A stretch of DNA of 64,000 bases, taken from CAZRSW01 sp964602845. GTDB lineage: Bacteria; Chloroflexota; Dehalococcoidia; Lucifugimonadales; UBA826. The notes under the pieces are model-generated. The model was not told the DNA's origin, did not search any database, and saw nothing but the letters and a program-made list of their open reading frames with translations. Position numbers and translations under genes: made by a program. Location of the stretch: positions 1-64,000 of the forward strand of contig CAZRSW010000001.1 in NCBI GenBank assembly GCA_964602845.1. Direction: 5' to 3'. Positions within the stretch are counted from its first letter, which is position 1; every line of letters starts with the position of its first letter. Positions 35,292 through 44,289 of this stretch are shown here, in pieces.

Positions 35292-35678
35292 ATGAGTAGA
35301 AATACATATTTTCCTGATGAGAATAATAAACCGATAGGATTTTCTCCTGCAGCAGGAGTTGGAAACTTGATTTTTGTATCAGGGCAAGTCCCGGTTGATA
35401 CAGGTGGTGATATCGTTGGAGATGGGGACTGTGGGGTCCAATCTCAACAGTGTTTCCTAAATATCGAGAAAAGCCTGATAGCTGCTGGAGCGACAATGGC
35501 TGATGTGGTGAAGATCACAGCGTTTATTGTTCGACCAGATGATTATACTGATTATGCAGAGATACGCCGTTCTTGGTTTCCCAATGATGGGCCCGCAAGT
35601 AGTAGCGTATTCATAAGTGGTCTCGTGGACCCAAAATTCCTGATAGAAATTGAAGCAGTCGCTGTAATTGGAAACTGA
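35292..35678 (+). CDS. RidA-family (YjgF/YER057c) protein
   Basis: A 128-residue RidA-like protein; the family hydrolyses reactive enamines and imines. Signatures are FSPAAGVGNLIFVSGQVPVD near residue 17, VVKITAFI and LVDPKFLIEIEAVAVI. The arginine usually found in the C-terminal strand signature is not obvious at the expected place, so it may belong to a non-archetypal subgroup. Part of a tight run of small genes (VOC, RidA, HIT, YqeK). Confidence 0.8.
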   Translation: MSRNTYFPDENNKPIGFSPAAGVGNLIFVSGQVPVDTGGDIVGDGDCGVQSQQCFLNIEKSLIAAGATMADVVKITAFIVRPDDYTDYAEIRRSWFPNDGPASSSVFISGLVDPKFLIEIEAVAVIGN

Positions 35679-35682
35679 ATAG

Positions 35683-36030
35683 GTGCTCGATCCTGAATGC
35701 TTATTTTGTGAAATTGGAAACGGCAAAATACAGGTTGACTTTGTAGATCGTACGGAGGACTGTTTTGTGATTAAAGATATTAACCCGGCGGCACCTGTTC
35801 ATTTATTGGTTATACCATTTGAGCATGTTACCTATATTGATGAATTTGTTGGTGGAAATCGTGAAATAATGAGCAGTATGTTTGGGGCGGCCACGGAATC
35901 TGCTAAGAAAGCTGGAATATTGGATTCAGGGTATCGACTAGTTATCAACCAGAAAGGTCATGCTGGCCAGCAGATCGAACACTTACATTTGCATGTGTTA
36001 GGTGGAGCTAAGTTAGGCACAATGGCTTGA
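35683..36030 (+). CDS. HIT-family nucleotide hydrolase
   Basis: A 115-residue histidine-triad protein (Hint/PKCI type) that would hydrolyse nucleotide phosphoramidates. The triad is H100-L-H102-L-H104 followed by VLGG, with H102 the expected nucleophile; CLFC near the N-terminus is a usual zinc site. GTG start four bases after the RidA stop. Confidence 0.88.
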   Translation: MLDPECLFCEIGNGKIQVDFVDRTEDCFVIKDINPAAPVHLLVIPFEHVTYIDEFVGGNREIMSSMFGAATESAKKAGILDSGYRLVINQKGHAGQQIEHLHLHVLGGAKLGTMA

Positions 36031-36040
36031 TCCAATAACG

Positions 36041-36640
36041 ATGAAGGTGATGGATCTTACCCTTGGGATAAACAAAAGATTGGTTGATTTACCTGTGTGG
36101 TTGAGAGAGCACATTAGCAGGACACGGGAAGTGGCTGTAAACCTAGCAGCTCATTATCAATTGGATGTGGCCAAGTGTGATTTGGGTGCTTCCGCCCATG
36201 ATTTGGCTCGCCATTGGAATGACCAAGAGTTGCTTTTCCGAGCTGATAAAGAACAGATGTCTATTGACATAGTAGAAAGGTCAGTGCCTATGCTGCTCCA
36301 TGGCCCAGTAGCAGCTGCGATCGTAAAATTTGAATTGGGCTGCTCTGACCCCGACGTGTTGAACGCTATACGGTTCCATACCACCGGACGAGCTTTCATG
36401 TCAGAGGTCGAAAAGGTTGTGTTTCTTGCGGATAAGATAGAGCCTAGAAAAATAAGACATTCAGATATTCTAACGGCAGTTGAGGATGTAGCCTATGAAG
36501 ATTTGAACCTAGCTATTCAAAAGTATTTGTCCATCAGGATAAGGTCAATAATCCAATCTGGGGGCTTAGTCCATCCGCTTTCAATAGAGGCTTGGAATTA
36601 TTTCTTGGGGCTTCATAATGTTTTTGAACCTTCAGCGTAA
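36041..36640 (+). CDS. HD-domain phosphohydrolase, YqeK-like
   Basis: A 199-residue HD-domain protein. H24, then H53-D54 in ASAHDLARHW, and later HGPVAAAI and IRFHTTGR match the YqeK family, whose characterised members symmetrically cleave Ap4A to ADP. Usually yqeK sits beside nadD and rsfS; here it follows a HIT gene, so two dinucleotide-polyphosphate-related hydrolases are adjacent. The substrate is inferred. Confidence 0.75.
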   Translation: MKVMDLTLGINKRLVDLPVWLREHISRTREVAVNLAAHYQLDVAKCDLGASAHDLARHWNDQELLFRADKEQMSIDIVERSVPMLLHGPVAAAIVKFELGCSDPDVLNAIRFHTTGRAFMSEVEKVVFLADKIEPRKIRHSDILTAVEDVAYEDLNLAIQKYLSIRIRSIIQSGGLVHPLSIEAWNYFLGLHNVFEPSA

Positions 36641-36649
36641 GGGTCTAAC

Positions 36650-37156
36650 TTACCTAATAGTTATGATTTCACCTTCTATGGATCTGTCTTCTAAATTCAA
36701 TTGGACAATAGTACTGTCCACCATAAAGGATTTATAACCCTGGCCTGGATTCACAAATAATGTTTCTTCGATCGTTTCCAATAGTGGCTGATGAGTGTGT
36801 CCGAATATGATGATGTCGGGTTTTTCTTCAAAATCATTGAATAGCTCGGTTGGGGGGAACTCTTCTCTTCCCCAAGCTGGATGTGTAATGCCTAATCGAA
36901 GTCCTTCAATTTCAATCGATTCTTTGTATGGGAGGATTTCTCTTAGCTCCACTGGGTCGGAATTACCGTGGACTGCTATAGATCGCTTGGAGCATCTTCG
37001 GAATCCTTCCAGAACGGGCAGGCGTACAATATCTCCACAGTGAATAGCCAGATCCGCCTGTGTTACGGCTCTCCTAATCTGATCGTCTACTTCACTCCAA
37101 CTGTAGCAATGAGTGTCGGATAAGATAGTTATTCTTGTGCCCAATGTAGCTCCCAA
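36650..37156 (-). CDS. YfcE/MJ0936-type metallophosphoesterase
   Basis: A 168-residue calcineurin-like phosphodiesterase. Di-metal motifs are in order: D14-T-H16 (ILSDTH), CGDIV, VHGNSD, and FGHTHQP near the C-terminus. Members cleave phosphodiester model substrates and physiological targets are mostly unknown. Convergent with the yqeK gene, 9 bases apart. Confidence 0.85.
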   Translation of the reverse strand: MGATLGTRITILSDTHCYSWSEVDDQIRRAVTQADLAIHCGDIVRLPVLEGFRRCSKRSIAVHGNSDPVELREILPYKESIEIEGLRLGITHPAWGREEFPPTELFNDFEEKPDIIIFGHTHQPLLETIEETLFVNPGQGYKSFMVDSTIVQLNLEDRSIEGEIITIR

Positions 37157-37251
37157 TGTATTTGTTCAGCTTGTTTCTTCCATAGATTTCTAACTACAAG
37201 GCCTATGATATGCCAATGGTCTGGGGTACTTACTAAGGTATTCGTCGGATC

Positions 37252-38454
37252 TTATTTGATACCCGCCACGACCCGATCTAAGATCGCGTTGGCGACATCA
37301 TACTTGTCCATCAGGGGCAGTTCTTCTGTGGTACCACTGGCATGAATAAAGGTCGCCTTGTTGGTATCTGAAGCGAATCCGCTGTCATTTGCTGTGATGT
37401 CGTTTGCTACAATGAAGTCTAGATCTTTTGATGTTATCTTAGTCTTCGCATTTTCAATCAAGTTTTCACTCTCCGCTGCGAAGCCAACTTTAATGAGGTT
37501 TCGGCCAGAAATATTCCCGATAATGTCGGGGTTCTTGGTGAAGTTAATAGTTAAATTATCTTCTTCAGATTTTTTAATTTTATTAGTTAAGACTTTTTCT
37601 GGTTTCCAGTCACATACCGCTGCAGCCATGATGACAGCATCAGCATCTAGACACTCATCATCTAATTCCGCCTTCATTTCTAAGGCACTATCAACTTTCC
37701 TGATCAATATTCCAACTGGGTCATCTAATGCTGATGGGCCTGTAACTAAGGCAACCTGAGCACCTCTATCTCGAGCGGCTGTTGCAATTGCATACCCCAT
37801 TTTGCCGGATGATCTGTTGGTGATGATTCTGACTGGGTCGATCGATTCTTGTGTGCCTCCAGCGCTGACAACTATTTTTCGATCCTTAAGATCACCATTG
37901 CTACCCAAGATCATTGAGATTACCCCCAGTAATTCTTGGGTTTCGACCAACCTTCCATAGCCGTATAATCCAGATGCGAGTCGTCCCTCTGACGGGCCGG
38001 CTATGAAGACTCCTCTACTTATCAGTTTAGATATATTTTCTTGAGTGGCAGGATGATTAAACATGTTGCCATCCATAGCAGGCGCAACTATCAAGGGAGC
38101 CTTATTCGCTAGAACCGTTGTGCCTAGTGCGTCATCAGCTATCCCAGTTGCTAGTTTGGCAATAGTATTAGCCGTTGCAGGAGCTATTATCATAATGTCA
38201 GCTGATTCTGCCAGTTTGATGTGGTTCAAATACTGGGTAGGTACGGCATCAAAAATATCTAAGAACACCTTGGTGTGGGTGATGCTTTCGAACGCCATAG
38301 GCGATATGAACTTCGTCGCAGAGTTAGTTAGAACCACGTCAACCCTTGACTGTGATTGGACCAGCTTGCTGGCCAAATCTAGGGACTTGTAACTAGCTAT
38401 ACTGCCGGTTACTCCTAGAATGACCTTCTTATCTTGCAGAGGGCCGGTATTCAA
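37252..38454 (-). CDS. coaBC: Bifunctional phosphopantothenoylcysteine decarboxylase / synthetase
   Basis: Two steps of coenzyme A synthesis. The 400-residue protein has an N-terminal flavoprotein decarboxylase half (VILGVTGSIASYKSLDL; PAMDGNMFNHP) and a C-terminal synthetase half (IVVSAGGTQESIDPVR; NRSSGKMGYAIA). Two positions differ from E. coli: PAMD replaces PAMN, and ASG in GRLASGLYGYGR replaces the ACG that holds the redox cysteine; such variants occur in other phyla. It overlaps coaX by four bases. Confidence 0.93.
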   Translation of the reverse strand: MNTGPLQDKKVILGVTGSIASYKSLDLASKLVQSQSRVDVVLTNSATKFISPMAFESITHTKVFLDIFDAVPTQYLNHIKLAESADIMIIAPATANTIAKLATGIADDALGTTVLANKAPLIVAPAMDGNMFNHPATQENISKLISRGVFIAGPSEGRLASGLYGYGRLVETQELLGVISMILGSNGDLKDRKIVVSAGGTQESIDPVRIITNRSSGKMGYAIATAARDRGAQVALVTGPSALDDPVGILIRKVDSALEMKAELDDECLDADAVIMAAAVCDWKPEKVLTNKIKKSEEDNLTINFTKNPDIIGNISGRNLIKVGFAAESENLIENAKTKITSKDLDFIVANDITANDSGFASDTNKATFIHASGTTEELPLMDKYDVANAILDRVVAGIK

Positions 38455-39236
38455 AACTCGCTCTCTATGTATTCCCTGTTCAAGCCGTAAATGATTCGGA
38501 GTCCACTAAGAGTGAGATTCAAGTCTATTATATCGAGCATTCCGACTTCGTTTTCGATAAGTGGCACATTCCCTCCTGTCCCAATGACTATGGCATCTTC
38601 GGATAGCTCTCTTTTTATTCGTGTTATCATTCCTTTTATTAGGTCAGAGTAACCTAGTACTAAACCGGACTGCAATGCGTCATGTGTATTTTTCCCTATA
38701 GCTTGGTCGGGAATTGACAATTCGATCCTTCTCAATTGGGAGGTAGATCGAAAAAGAGAATCCGCCGCAATTGTCATCCCAGGGGCTATTGCACCACCCA
38801 AATATTCTCCCTTCCCGCTAACAGCATCAAACACTGTGGCAGTTCCTAAATCGACTACGATGAAAGGCCCTCCGTATAGATGTAAACCAGCGGCAGCGTC
38901 TACTATTCGATCTGCTCCTACATCTCTTGGATTATCGTAGAGTACTTTTATTCCAGTTTTGGTCCCTGATCCAATTATTAAGGGAGTAACCCCAAAAAAT
39001 TTCTTAGATAATTCCTCAAATGTTGGGGTCAGAGGGGGCACAACGCTGCATATGCTTACATTCTTGATGTGGTGGGACTGTATATTCGCGGTGTGTAGCA
39101 TCTGCCGAATTATTAATTCATATTCGTCACTGGTCTTGTTTGATTCAGTAGAGATTCTCCAGGTAGAAAGGAGTTCTTTACTTTGGAATGCACCTAGTGA
39201 GATGTTTGTATTACCAATATCAATTGCTAAAAGCAT
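38451..39236 (-). CDS. coaX: Type III pantothenate kinase
   Basis: First committed step of coenzyme A synthesis. The 261-residue CoaX has the phosphate-binding MLLAIDIGNTNISLGAF start, GADRIVDAAAG and VVDLGTATVFDAV. Paired with coaBC by a four-base overlap, giving a small CoA operon of two genes. CoaX enzymes are not feedback-inhibited by CoA in characterised cases. Confidence 0.95.
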   Translation of the reverse strand: MLLAIDIGNTNISLGAFQSKELLSTWRISTESNKTSDEYELIIRQMLHTANIQSHHIKNVSICSVVPPLTPTFEELSKKFFGVTPLIIGSGTKTGIKVLYDNPRDVGADRIVDAAAGLHLYGGPFIVVDLGTATVFDAVSGKGEYLGGAIAPGMTIAADSLFRSTSQLRRIELSIPDQAIGKNTHDALQSGLVLGYSDLIKGMITRIKRELSEDAIVIGTGGNVPLIENEVGMLDIIDLNLTLSGLRIIYGLNREYIESEF

Positions 39237-39259
39237 AGAATCACGGATACTTGTTGAAA

Positions 39260-40306
39260 TTATTTAGTCTTTTCTACGTAATTCTTGTTTCGGGACCAAT
39301 TGGATTGTAATAGTTTACTGGATGCCAACAGTTTGTCCAAAGTAGGATATACGGTGTCTCGCAGGCGCTTGAATCCCAATACTCTTGCAGCCGCTGAGGC
39401 AGCTGACTGGCCCGATATCTGATCCTTGTTTCTATCCTCCCAAGCGTCATTAACACGGTTGTCCCAGTCCTCCGGAATCTGATCTTCCAGGTTTTTATTC
39501 GGTTGAAAGGTTATCAGCCGTTGCGCACCGTTATTAATCCTACGATTGTGATTATCTTGCTTATTATTGGCCGCGGGATCTAGTGATACCGTAAAGTCTG
39601 TACCCTGACGTAACGTGACAGCTACCTCATCTCTAGCCTCTAGGAATTCCCGGAAGTTTCTATAACCTTGCTCCCTGTAGCTAAAACTAGGATCTATTCT
39701 CTGAATTGTCTGAGCTAATTTTGTCCCAAGGACTATGCCGGTGTCATTCGTGGCCGCCTCGACTGCTCGGATGATTAACGAGGATAAGGTATCTGGGCCT
39801 TTACTTTGCACCCCGTTTACGGGCCTTTTTTTGGCGGGGATACGCCTTCTTGTTGTTGATGCTGGTCGTTGGTCTATGTCAGAATTTCGTAAAAATATGT
39901 ATCTGTCGCATGATTTGACCATAGTGGCTGAGGTTACATCCTCCCGCCCGGCACCTATAACCTGTTTCCCAGAGCCTCTCAAATGATTAACCAGCGGTAC
40001 GAAATCGCTATCTGACGAGACTATGACGAATGTATCTACCTGAGCGCTATGAAGGAGTTCCACGGCGTCTATGGTTAGTTTGATGTCGCAGGAATTCTTA
40101 CCTGCTCTTGGCCCTCGGTAGTTGTGAACCGCTTCAATACCAAGCTCGATCAGTTGTTCTTGCCCTTTTCGTTGGGAAGACCAGTCAGCGTAGGCGCGTT
40201 TCACGATTATGCGGCCTACGCCGGACATCTGTTCTACCAGACTCCTCATAGAGTCCAACCCAGCGTTCTCAAAGTCAATCAACAGGGCAATGTTGGAGTC
40301 GCTCAA
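39260..40306 (-). CDS. NYN-domain (LabA/DUF88) protein with OST-HTH/LOTUS domain
   Basis: A 348-residue probable RNA-processing protein. The N-terminal PIN-like NYN nuclease domain (about 1-140) keeps acidic residues D11, D74, D80, D99 and D101, the last two in SSDSDFVPLV. A LOTUS/OST-HTH domain follows at about 170-245 (LAQTIQRIDPSFSYREQGY-like), a fold that binds RNA. The C-terminal 100 residues are polar and low in recognisable structure. Targets are unknown. It precedes coaX on the same strand. Confidence 0.85.
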   Translation of the reverse strand: MSDSNIALLIDFENAGLDSMRSLVEQMSGVGRIIVKRAYADWSSQRKGQEQLIELGIEAVHNYRGPRAGKNSCDIKLTIDAVELLHSAQVDTFVIVSSDSDFVPLVNHLRGSGKQVIGAGREDVTSATMVKSCDRYIFLRNSDIDQRPASTTRRRIPAKKRPVNGVQSKGPDTLSSLIIRAVEAATNDTGIVLGTKLAQTIQRIDPSFSYREQGYRNFREFLEARDEVAVTLRQGTDFTVSLDPAANNKQDNHNRRINNGAQRLITFQPNKNLEDQIPEDWDNRVNDAWEDRNKDQISGQSAASAAARVLGFKRLRDTVYPTLDKLLASSKLLQSNWSRNKNYVEKTK

Positions 40307-40777
40307 TTCATACCACCCTTAAGCACACTAATTATCATGCTTTTCCACACCAAATAATTCTTAACTTCATGATTCTACCAGCATTGATTATATCATTTGT
40401 CGTGGATTATCGGTTCCAAGTACTTGGTATGTGGCTATTTGTGAAGTTGTTCCAGCATATTCATGGCTATCTTATATACAAATGTTTTGATCGATACTAA
40501 TGTATGTCCGACCTTACGGCTTTGGCCTAGCCCCTATATGTCTGTGTGCGGAACATTCATTGAAGGTAAATAATCTCGATGCTATACTTTTGATCTGTCG
40601 AGGATTAATCCCTTGTCTGATAGTTAGTTCGGTATGGTAACAAGGTCAGAGTTTTAGAGGCCTGACTTTCTGGGGATTTGTTTTGATGGTATGAATGTTA
40701 ACAACTATGTGGTTGGGTAAGTATGTACCAACTTATGGTATTCGGCTGGGGCTTCAAATTGGTATGGAGGGATAAAT
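40307..40777 (+). other. 471-base gap with a promoter and long 5' leader ahead of moeB/thiF
   Basis: No coding sequence, tRNA or known riboswitch is recognisable. It holds a 12-base palindrome at 40416-40427 (ccaagtacttgg) and a good sigma-70-type promoter at 40560-40588. If that promoter serves the next gene, its leader is about 180 bases and has no obvious hairpin with a T run. Confidence 0.5.
40560..40588 (+). promoter_or_regulatory. Sigma-70-type promoter ahead of moeB/thiF
   Basis: ttgaag, a 17-base spacer and tatact match both hexamers well (four and five of six). It is about 190 bases upstream of the GTG at 40778. Confidence 0.65.
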
Positions 40778-41614
40778 GTGACTACTCAAACAAGTAAATC
40801 AACAAGGACTTTGACGCCTTATCAGGTCAAACGATACAGTCGTCATATCATAATGCCCCAGGTAGGTAGTATTGGGCAACGAAAGCTTTTGGATGCTAAA
40901 GTACTGATGGTTGGAGCAGGGGGATTGGGTTCCCCTATAACGATTTACCTGACATTGGCGGGTGTTGGTACAGTCGGAATTGTTGACTTTGATGATGTAG
41001 ATGTAACGAATTTACAAAGGCAGATTTTGCACTACGATGGAGATATAGGTAAGCCGAAAGTCGAGTCTGCGTTGAGCACGTTGAAGTCGTATAATCCTGA
41101 TACTAAGGTAAATATTCATGAGGAACCGATTACTTCCATTAATGCCATGGAAGTAATGAGTGACTACGACATTATAGTTAATGGTGCAGATAACTTTCCT
41201 ACCAGATATCTTGTTAACGACGCCGCATATCTCTCGGGCAAACCGCTGGTTGATGGCAGCATACTTCTATTTGATGGTCAAGCTACTACCTATATACCAG
41301 GCCAGGGTTGTTACAGGTGTTTATTCCCGACTCCGCCACCTCCAGGAGAGGTGCCAAGCTGTGCAGAGGCCGGAGTGTTGGGTATGTTGCCTGGGATGGT
41401 TGGTACAATTCAAGCAACGGAAACCGTGAAGCTTATTTTGGGAATTGGGGATTCTCTTTCAGGTAGATTGTTGATCATTGATGCTTTGAGTATGGAGTTT
41501 CGAACCGTGAAGATCAGGAGAAATGTGGATTGTCCATTATGCGGAGAATCTCCAACGATTAGCGAGCTGATTGACTATGAGGCATTTTGTGGGGGGGCCC
41601 AACTGACCGGATAG
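40778..41614 (+). CDS. MoeB/ThiF-family sulfur-carrier adenylyltransferase
   Basis: E1-like enzyme that adenylates the C-terminal glycine of a ubiquitin-like sulfur carrier (MoaD or ThiS). The 278-residue protein has ATP-binding VGAGGLGSP at 45-53, the zinc cysteines C178, C181, C252 and C255, and the conserved cysteine C195 in PSCAEAGVLG. It lacks a rhodanese domain. Whether it serves molybdopterin, thiamin or cysteine synthesis cannot be told; modABC is 12 kb away, and no moaD or thiS is adjacent. GTG start with aggga upstream. Confidence 0.88.
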   Translation: MTTQTSKSTRTLTPYQVKRYSRHIIMPQVGSIGQRKLLDAKVLMVGAGGLGSPITIYLTLAGVGTVGIVDFDDVDVTNLQRQILHYDGDIGKPKVESALSTLKSYNPDTKVNIHEEPITSINAMEVMSDYDIIVNGADNFPTRYLVNDAAYLSGKPLVDGSILLFDGQATTYIPGQGCYRCLFPTPPPPGEVPSCAEAGVLGMLPGMVGTIQATETVKLILGIGDSLSGRLLIIDALSMEFRTVKIRRNVDCPLCGESPTISELIDYEAFCGGAQLTG

Positions 41615-41731
41615 TTGCTCTAAAGAGGATCGAGTTATTTACTGTAGAACGAATCCTTAGTGTGAGTAGTCTGGTCGATTCAATGTAGCTGGGTCACTGT
41701 AAATTTCAGCTTAAATTAAGAGGTCTCCAAA

Positions 41732-42295
41732 TTGAAGATTTACACTAAGACTGGCGATGATGGAGAGACAGGGCTTTTTTTTGGCGGGAGAGTTCGAAAG
41801 AATGATTTGCACTGTGAGTCATATGGTGCAATTGACCAAGCAGTATCTGCTATGGGATTAGCCAGAGCTCTTTCGTCTGATGAAGAAGTCAGATCGGTTT
41901 TACTTGGGGTCCAGAATCAGATGTTCACAGTTGGCGCTGAATTAGCTACGCTTGGCGAAAATTACCCGCAAATGAGAAAGCATTACAAGACCATATCTCC
42001 TGGCATGACAATGAGTCTTGAAGGTTTGATAGATAAGTTGTCTGAGGAAATCGACCTGCCTGATCAATTCATTGTTCCTGGAGCTACCAAGGGTTCTGCA
42101 GCATTGGATCTCGCGAGGTCAACCATAAGGTTCGCGGAAAGAAGGATAATCGACTTGGATGAGGCGGGCCTCTTGTTGAATAAAGAAATTTTAATTTTTA
42201 TCAACAGATTGTCTGATCTGATGTTTATACTGGCAAGATACGAGGACCGGAACGTACCGGTTGAGGTCATCACGGGTCAAAGAATAAATGAGTGA
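41732..42295 (+). CDS. PduO-type cob(I)alamin adenosyltransferase
   Basis: Transfers the adenosyl group of ATP to cob(I)alamin. The 187-residue protein has the ATP-binding start KIYTKTGDDGETGLFFGGRV, FIVPGATKGSAALDLARSTI and the RFAERRI helix. TTG start. It indicates use of adenosylcobalamin, made or salvaged. Its stop overlaps hisH by eight bases. Confidence 0.92.
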   Translation: MKIYTKTGDDGETGLFFGGRVRKNDLHCESYGAIDQAVSAMGLARALSSDEEVRSVLLGVQNQMFTVGAELATLGENYPQMRKHYKTISPGMTMSLEGLIDKLSEEIDLPDQFIVPGATKGSAALDLARSTIRFAERRIIDLDEAGLLLNKEILIFINRLSDLMFILARYEDRNVPVEVITGQRINE

Positions 42296-42947
42296 CGGCC
42301 CATTTTCCAAGTTAAAGATTGCGGTCTTGGATTACGAGGCAGGCAATTTGCGCAGTGTTCACAAGGCTTTGTTAAAGTGTGGTGCTTCAGCCGTAATCAC
42401 TTCCAATCCCAAAGTCATATCGGACTCCGACGGGCTTGTGTTTCCAGGCCAGGGCGCTTGCGATACATCCATGAGAAAACTTAGGGAGAAAGGATTAGAC
42501 GAAAGTGTAAGAAAATACATTGAGTCTGGAAAGCCATTCTTGGGCATTTGTCTTGGGCTACAGTTACTTTTAGAAGCATCAGATGAGGGAAACGAAAAAG
42601 GTTTGGGGGTTATAGAAGGACGAGTTAGGCGTTTGCCTCGGGGTGTCAAGATACCTCATATGGGTTGGAATCGAGTCGCATTTACGAATCTCCATCCGGT
42701 TTTCAGGGGCATTCCGGACGAATCATATTTTTACTTTGTCCATAGCTATTACGCTGATCCTAAAGAAAACTCTGTCATTATTGGGAAGACAAATTACGGG
42801 TTGGAATTTTGTAGCGCTTTGGCATTGAAAAATGTTATTTCTGTACAGTTTCATCCTGAGAAAAGCGGTTATATGGGGCTTAAGTTATACAGCAATTTTT
42901 TAGGATTAATCGTATCAGGGGAACAGGTGGGTGAGAATTGGATTTAA
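42288..42947 (+). CDS. hisH: Imidazole glycerol phosphate synthase subunit HisH
   Basis: Glutaminase subunit that feeds ammonia to HisF. The 219-residue protein has VLDYEAGNLRSVHKAL, the nucleophile in FLGICLGLQLL, and the catalytic His-Glu pair in QFHPEKSG. The first ten residues (MSDGPFSKLK) are a short extension. Overlaps the adenosyltransferase gene upstream and hisA downstream. Confidence 0.95.
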   Translation: MSDGPFSKLKIAVLDYEAGNLRSVHKALLKCGASAVITSNPKVISDSDGLVFPGQGACDTSMRKLREKGLDESVRKYIESGKPFLGICLGLQLLLEASDEGNEKGLGVIEGRVRRLPRGVKIPHMGWNRVAFTNLHPVFRGIPDESYFYFVHSYYADPKENSVIIGKTNYGLEFCSALALKNVISVQFHPEKSGYMGLKLYSNFLGLIVSGEQVGENWI

Positions 42948-43654
42948 TTCCTGCGGTAGATATTCGAGGTGGCAAATGCGTCAGGCTATACCAAGGTGAT
43001 TATAGTCGAGAAACTGTTTTCGCCGAAGATCCCGTTGAAATGGCTATGAAGTGGGAGCAGGTTGGTTCTAAATATCTTCACGTTGTGGACTTGGATGGAG
43101 CTAGAGACGGAAGTATGACAAATAGTAAAATCATCAAGCGAATATGCGCGGCCACAAGTTGTGAGGTGCAGGTTGGTGGAGGCATAAGGTCCGTTGAGGC
43201 TGCGCTAGAATATGTCGGACTTGGGGTAAGTAAGGTGATTTTGGGTACAGCTGTGGTGAGAGACCCAGGGATTGTTCGATCGTTCCTCTCGGAACTTGAT
43301 AGTGATGCTATTGTAGTAAGTGTGGACTCCAAGGATGGACTCGTTTCTTCGGACGGGTGGGTAAATCAGACGAGTAAAGAGCCAATCGAATTCATAAATG
43401 AGATACAGTCAGTAGGGATATGTAGATGCCTGTATACAGATATAAGTCGTGATGGCACATTAGAAGGGCCAAACTATGGGATTATCAAAGATCTAGTTTC
43501 TAGTGTCGACGTGAAGATTATGGTGGCTGGTGGAATCGCCACGATTTCTCACCTTCGCGGATTGGACCAGATTGGAGTTGAAGCTGCCATTGTTGGTAGG
43601 GCGATCTATACAGGTGATCTGGATCTTGAGTGGGCCTTAAATGAGTTAAAATGA
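42938..43654 (+). CDS. hisA: Phosphoribosylformimino-AICAR ribotide isomerase
   Basis: Amadori isomerase of histidine synthesis. The 238-residue half-barrel-duplicated TIM barrel has the catalytic aspartates in LIPAVDIRGGKCVRLYQGD (near residue 8) and YTDISRDGTLEGPN (near 129), plus VGGGIRS and MVAGGIATI. TTG start within hisH. Confidence 0.95.
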   Translation: MDLIPAVDIRGGKCVRLYQGDYSRETVFAEDPVEMAMKWEQVGSKYLHVVDLDGARDGSMTNSKIIKRICAATSCEVQVGGGIRSVEAALEYVGLGVSKVILGTAVVRDPGIVRSFLSELDSDAIVVSVDSKDGLVSSDGWVNQTSKEPIEFINEIQSVGICRCLYTDISRDGTLEGPNYGIIKDLVSSVDVKIMVAGGIATISHLRGLDQIGVEAAIVGRAIYTGDLDLEWALNELK

Positions 43655-43684
43655 GAGTTTAAATTTTACTTTTGATACATCGGT

Positions 43685-44266
43685 ATGGTGAACGACATGG
43701 CAACTTCTAAGAATAGAAATGTAAAAAAAGTGGTTAAGGGAGATCGAGCCAGACTCGATGTTTATCAGGTGATGTCTCTATTACCTGTGAGCCCTTATCA
43801 TGAAGTGGCGGATGTGGGCTGTAGTGTTGGAGATCTTTCAATTCCATTGGGAAAGTGCGTATATAGAGGAAATGTTACTGCACTTGATACGACAAAGAAA
43901 GATCTGACTGAAGCTCGAAGGAAACTCAAAGAGAACAGGCTCACCAATGTGCGAGTGAGGCATGTGGAAGATATATCTAAACTTAAACTAAAGGATAACA
44001 GTCTGGATGGTGCCCTGGCCGCTTTTTTATTTCAAGAATCTGATAGTCCAGAGGAAGTATTGAAAGATGTTGCCAGATGCCTAAAAAATGGGGGATGGTT
44101 GGCGATTATAGAGGCGAATGTTGATAATGTTGAGGGCCAGACTGATGGGGGCGGCCAGAATGTGTCGCTTCAAGATTGTAGGCGAAGCGCTGAATCTGTG
44201 GGTTTTACGTTCTATATGAGGCATAACTTGTCCAATACAGCGTACATGGTTTTATTTACTAGATAG
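43685..44266 (+). CDS. Class I SAM-dependent methyltransferase
   Basis: A 193-residue Rossmann methyltransferase. Motif I is VADVGCSVGDLSIPLGK near residue 39, followed by VTALDTTKKDL (motif II acidic residue) and a DGALAAFLFQE motif IV region. The substrate is unknown. It sits between hisA and hisF in the same orientation with short gaps, so it is probably co-transcribed, although no histidine-pathway step needs a methyltransferase. GTG 43685 or ATG 43697 are both possible starts. Confidence 0.75.
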   Translation: MVNDMATSKNRNVKKVVKGDRARLDVYQVMSLLPVSPYHEVADVGCSVGDLSIPLGKCVYRGNVTALDTTKKDLTEARRKLKENRLTNVRVRHVEDISKLKLKDNSLDGALAAFLFQESDSPEEVLKDVARCLKNGGWLAIIEANVDNVEGQTDGGGQNVSLQDCRRSAESVGFTFYMRHNLSNTAYMVLFTR

Positions 44267-44289
44267 GGTATATATGCCCAGAGCTTAAT

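Noticed and set aside
40416..40427. Palindrome ccaagtacttgg as an operator
   Set aside because: A single 12-base palindrome with no regulator gene nearby and about 130 bases from the promoter; chance is adequate.
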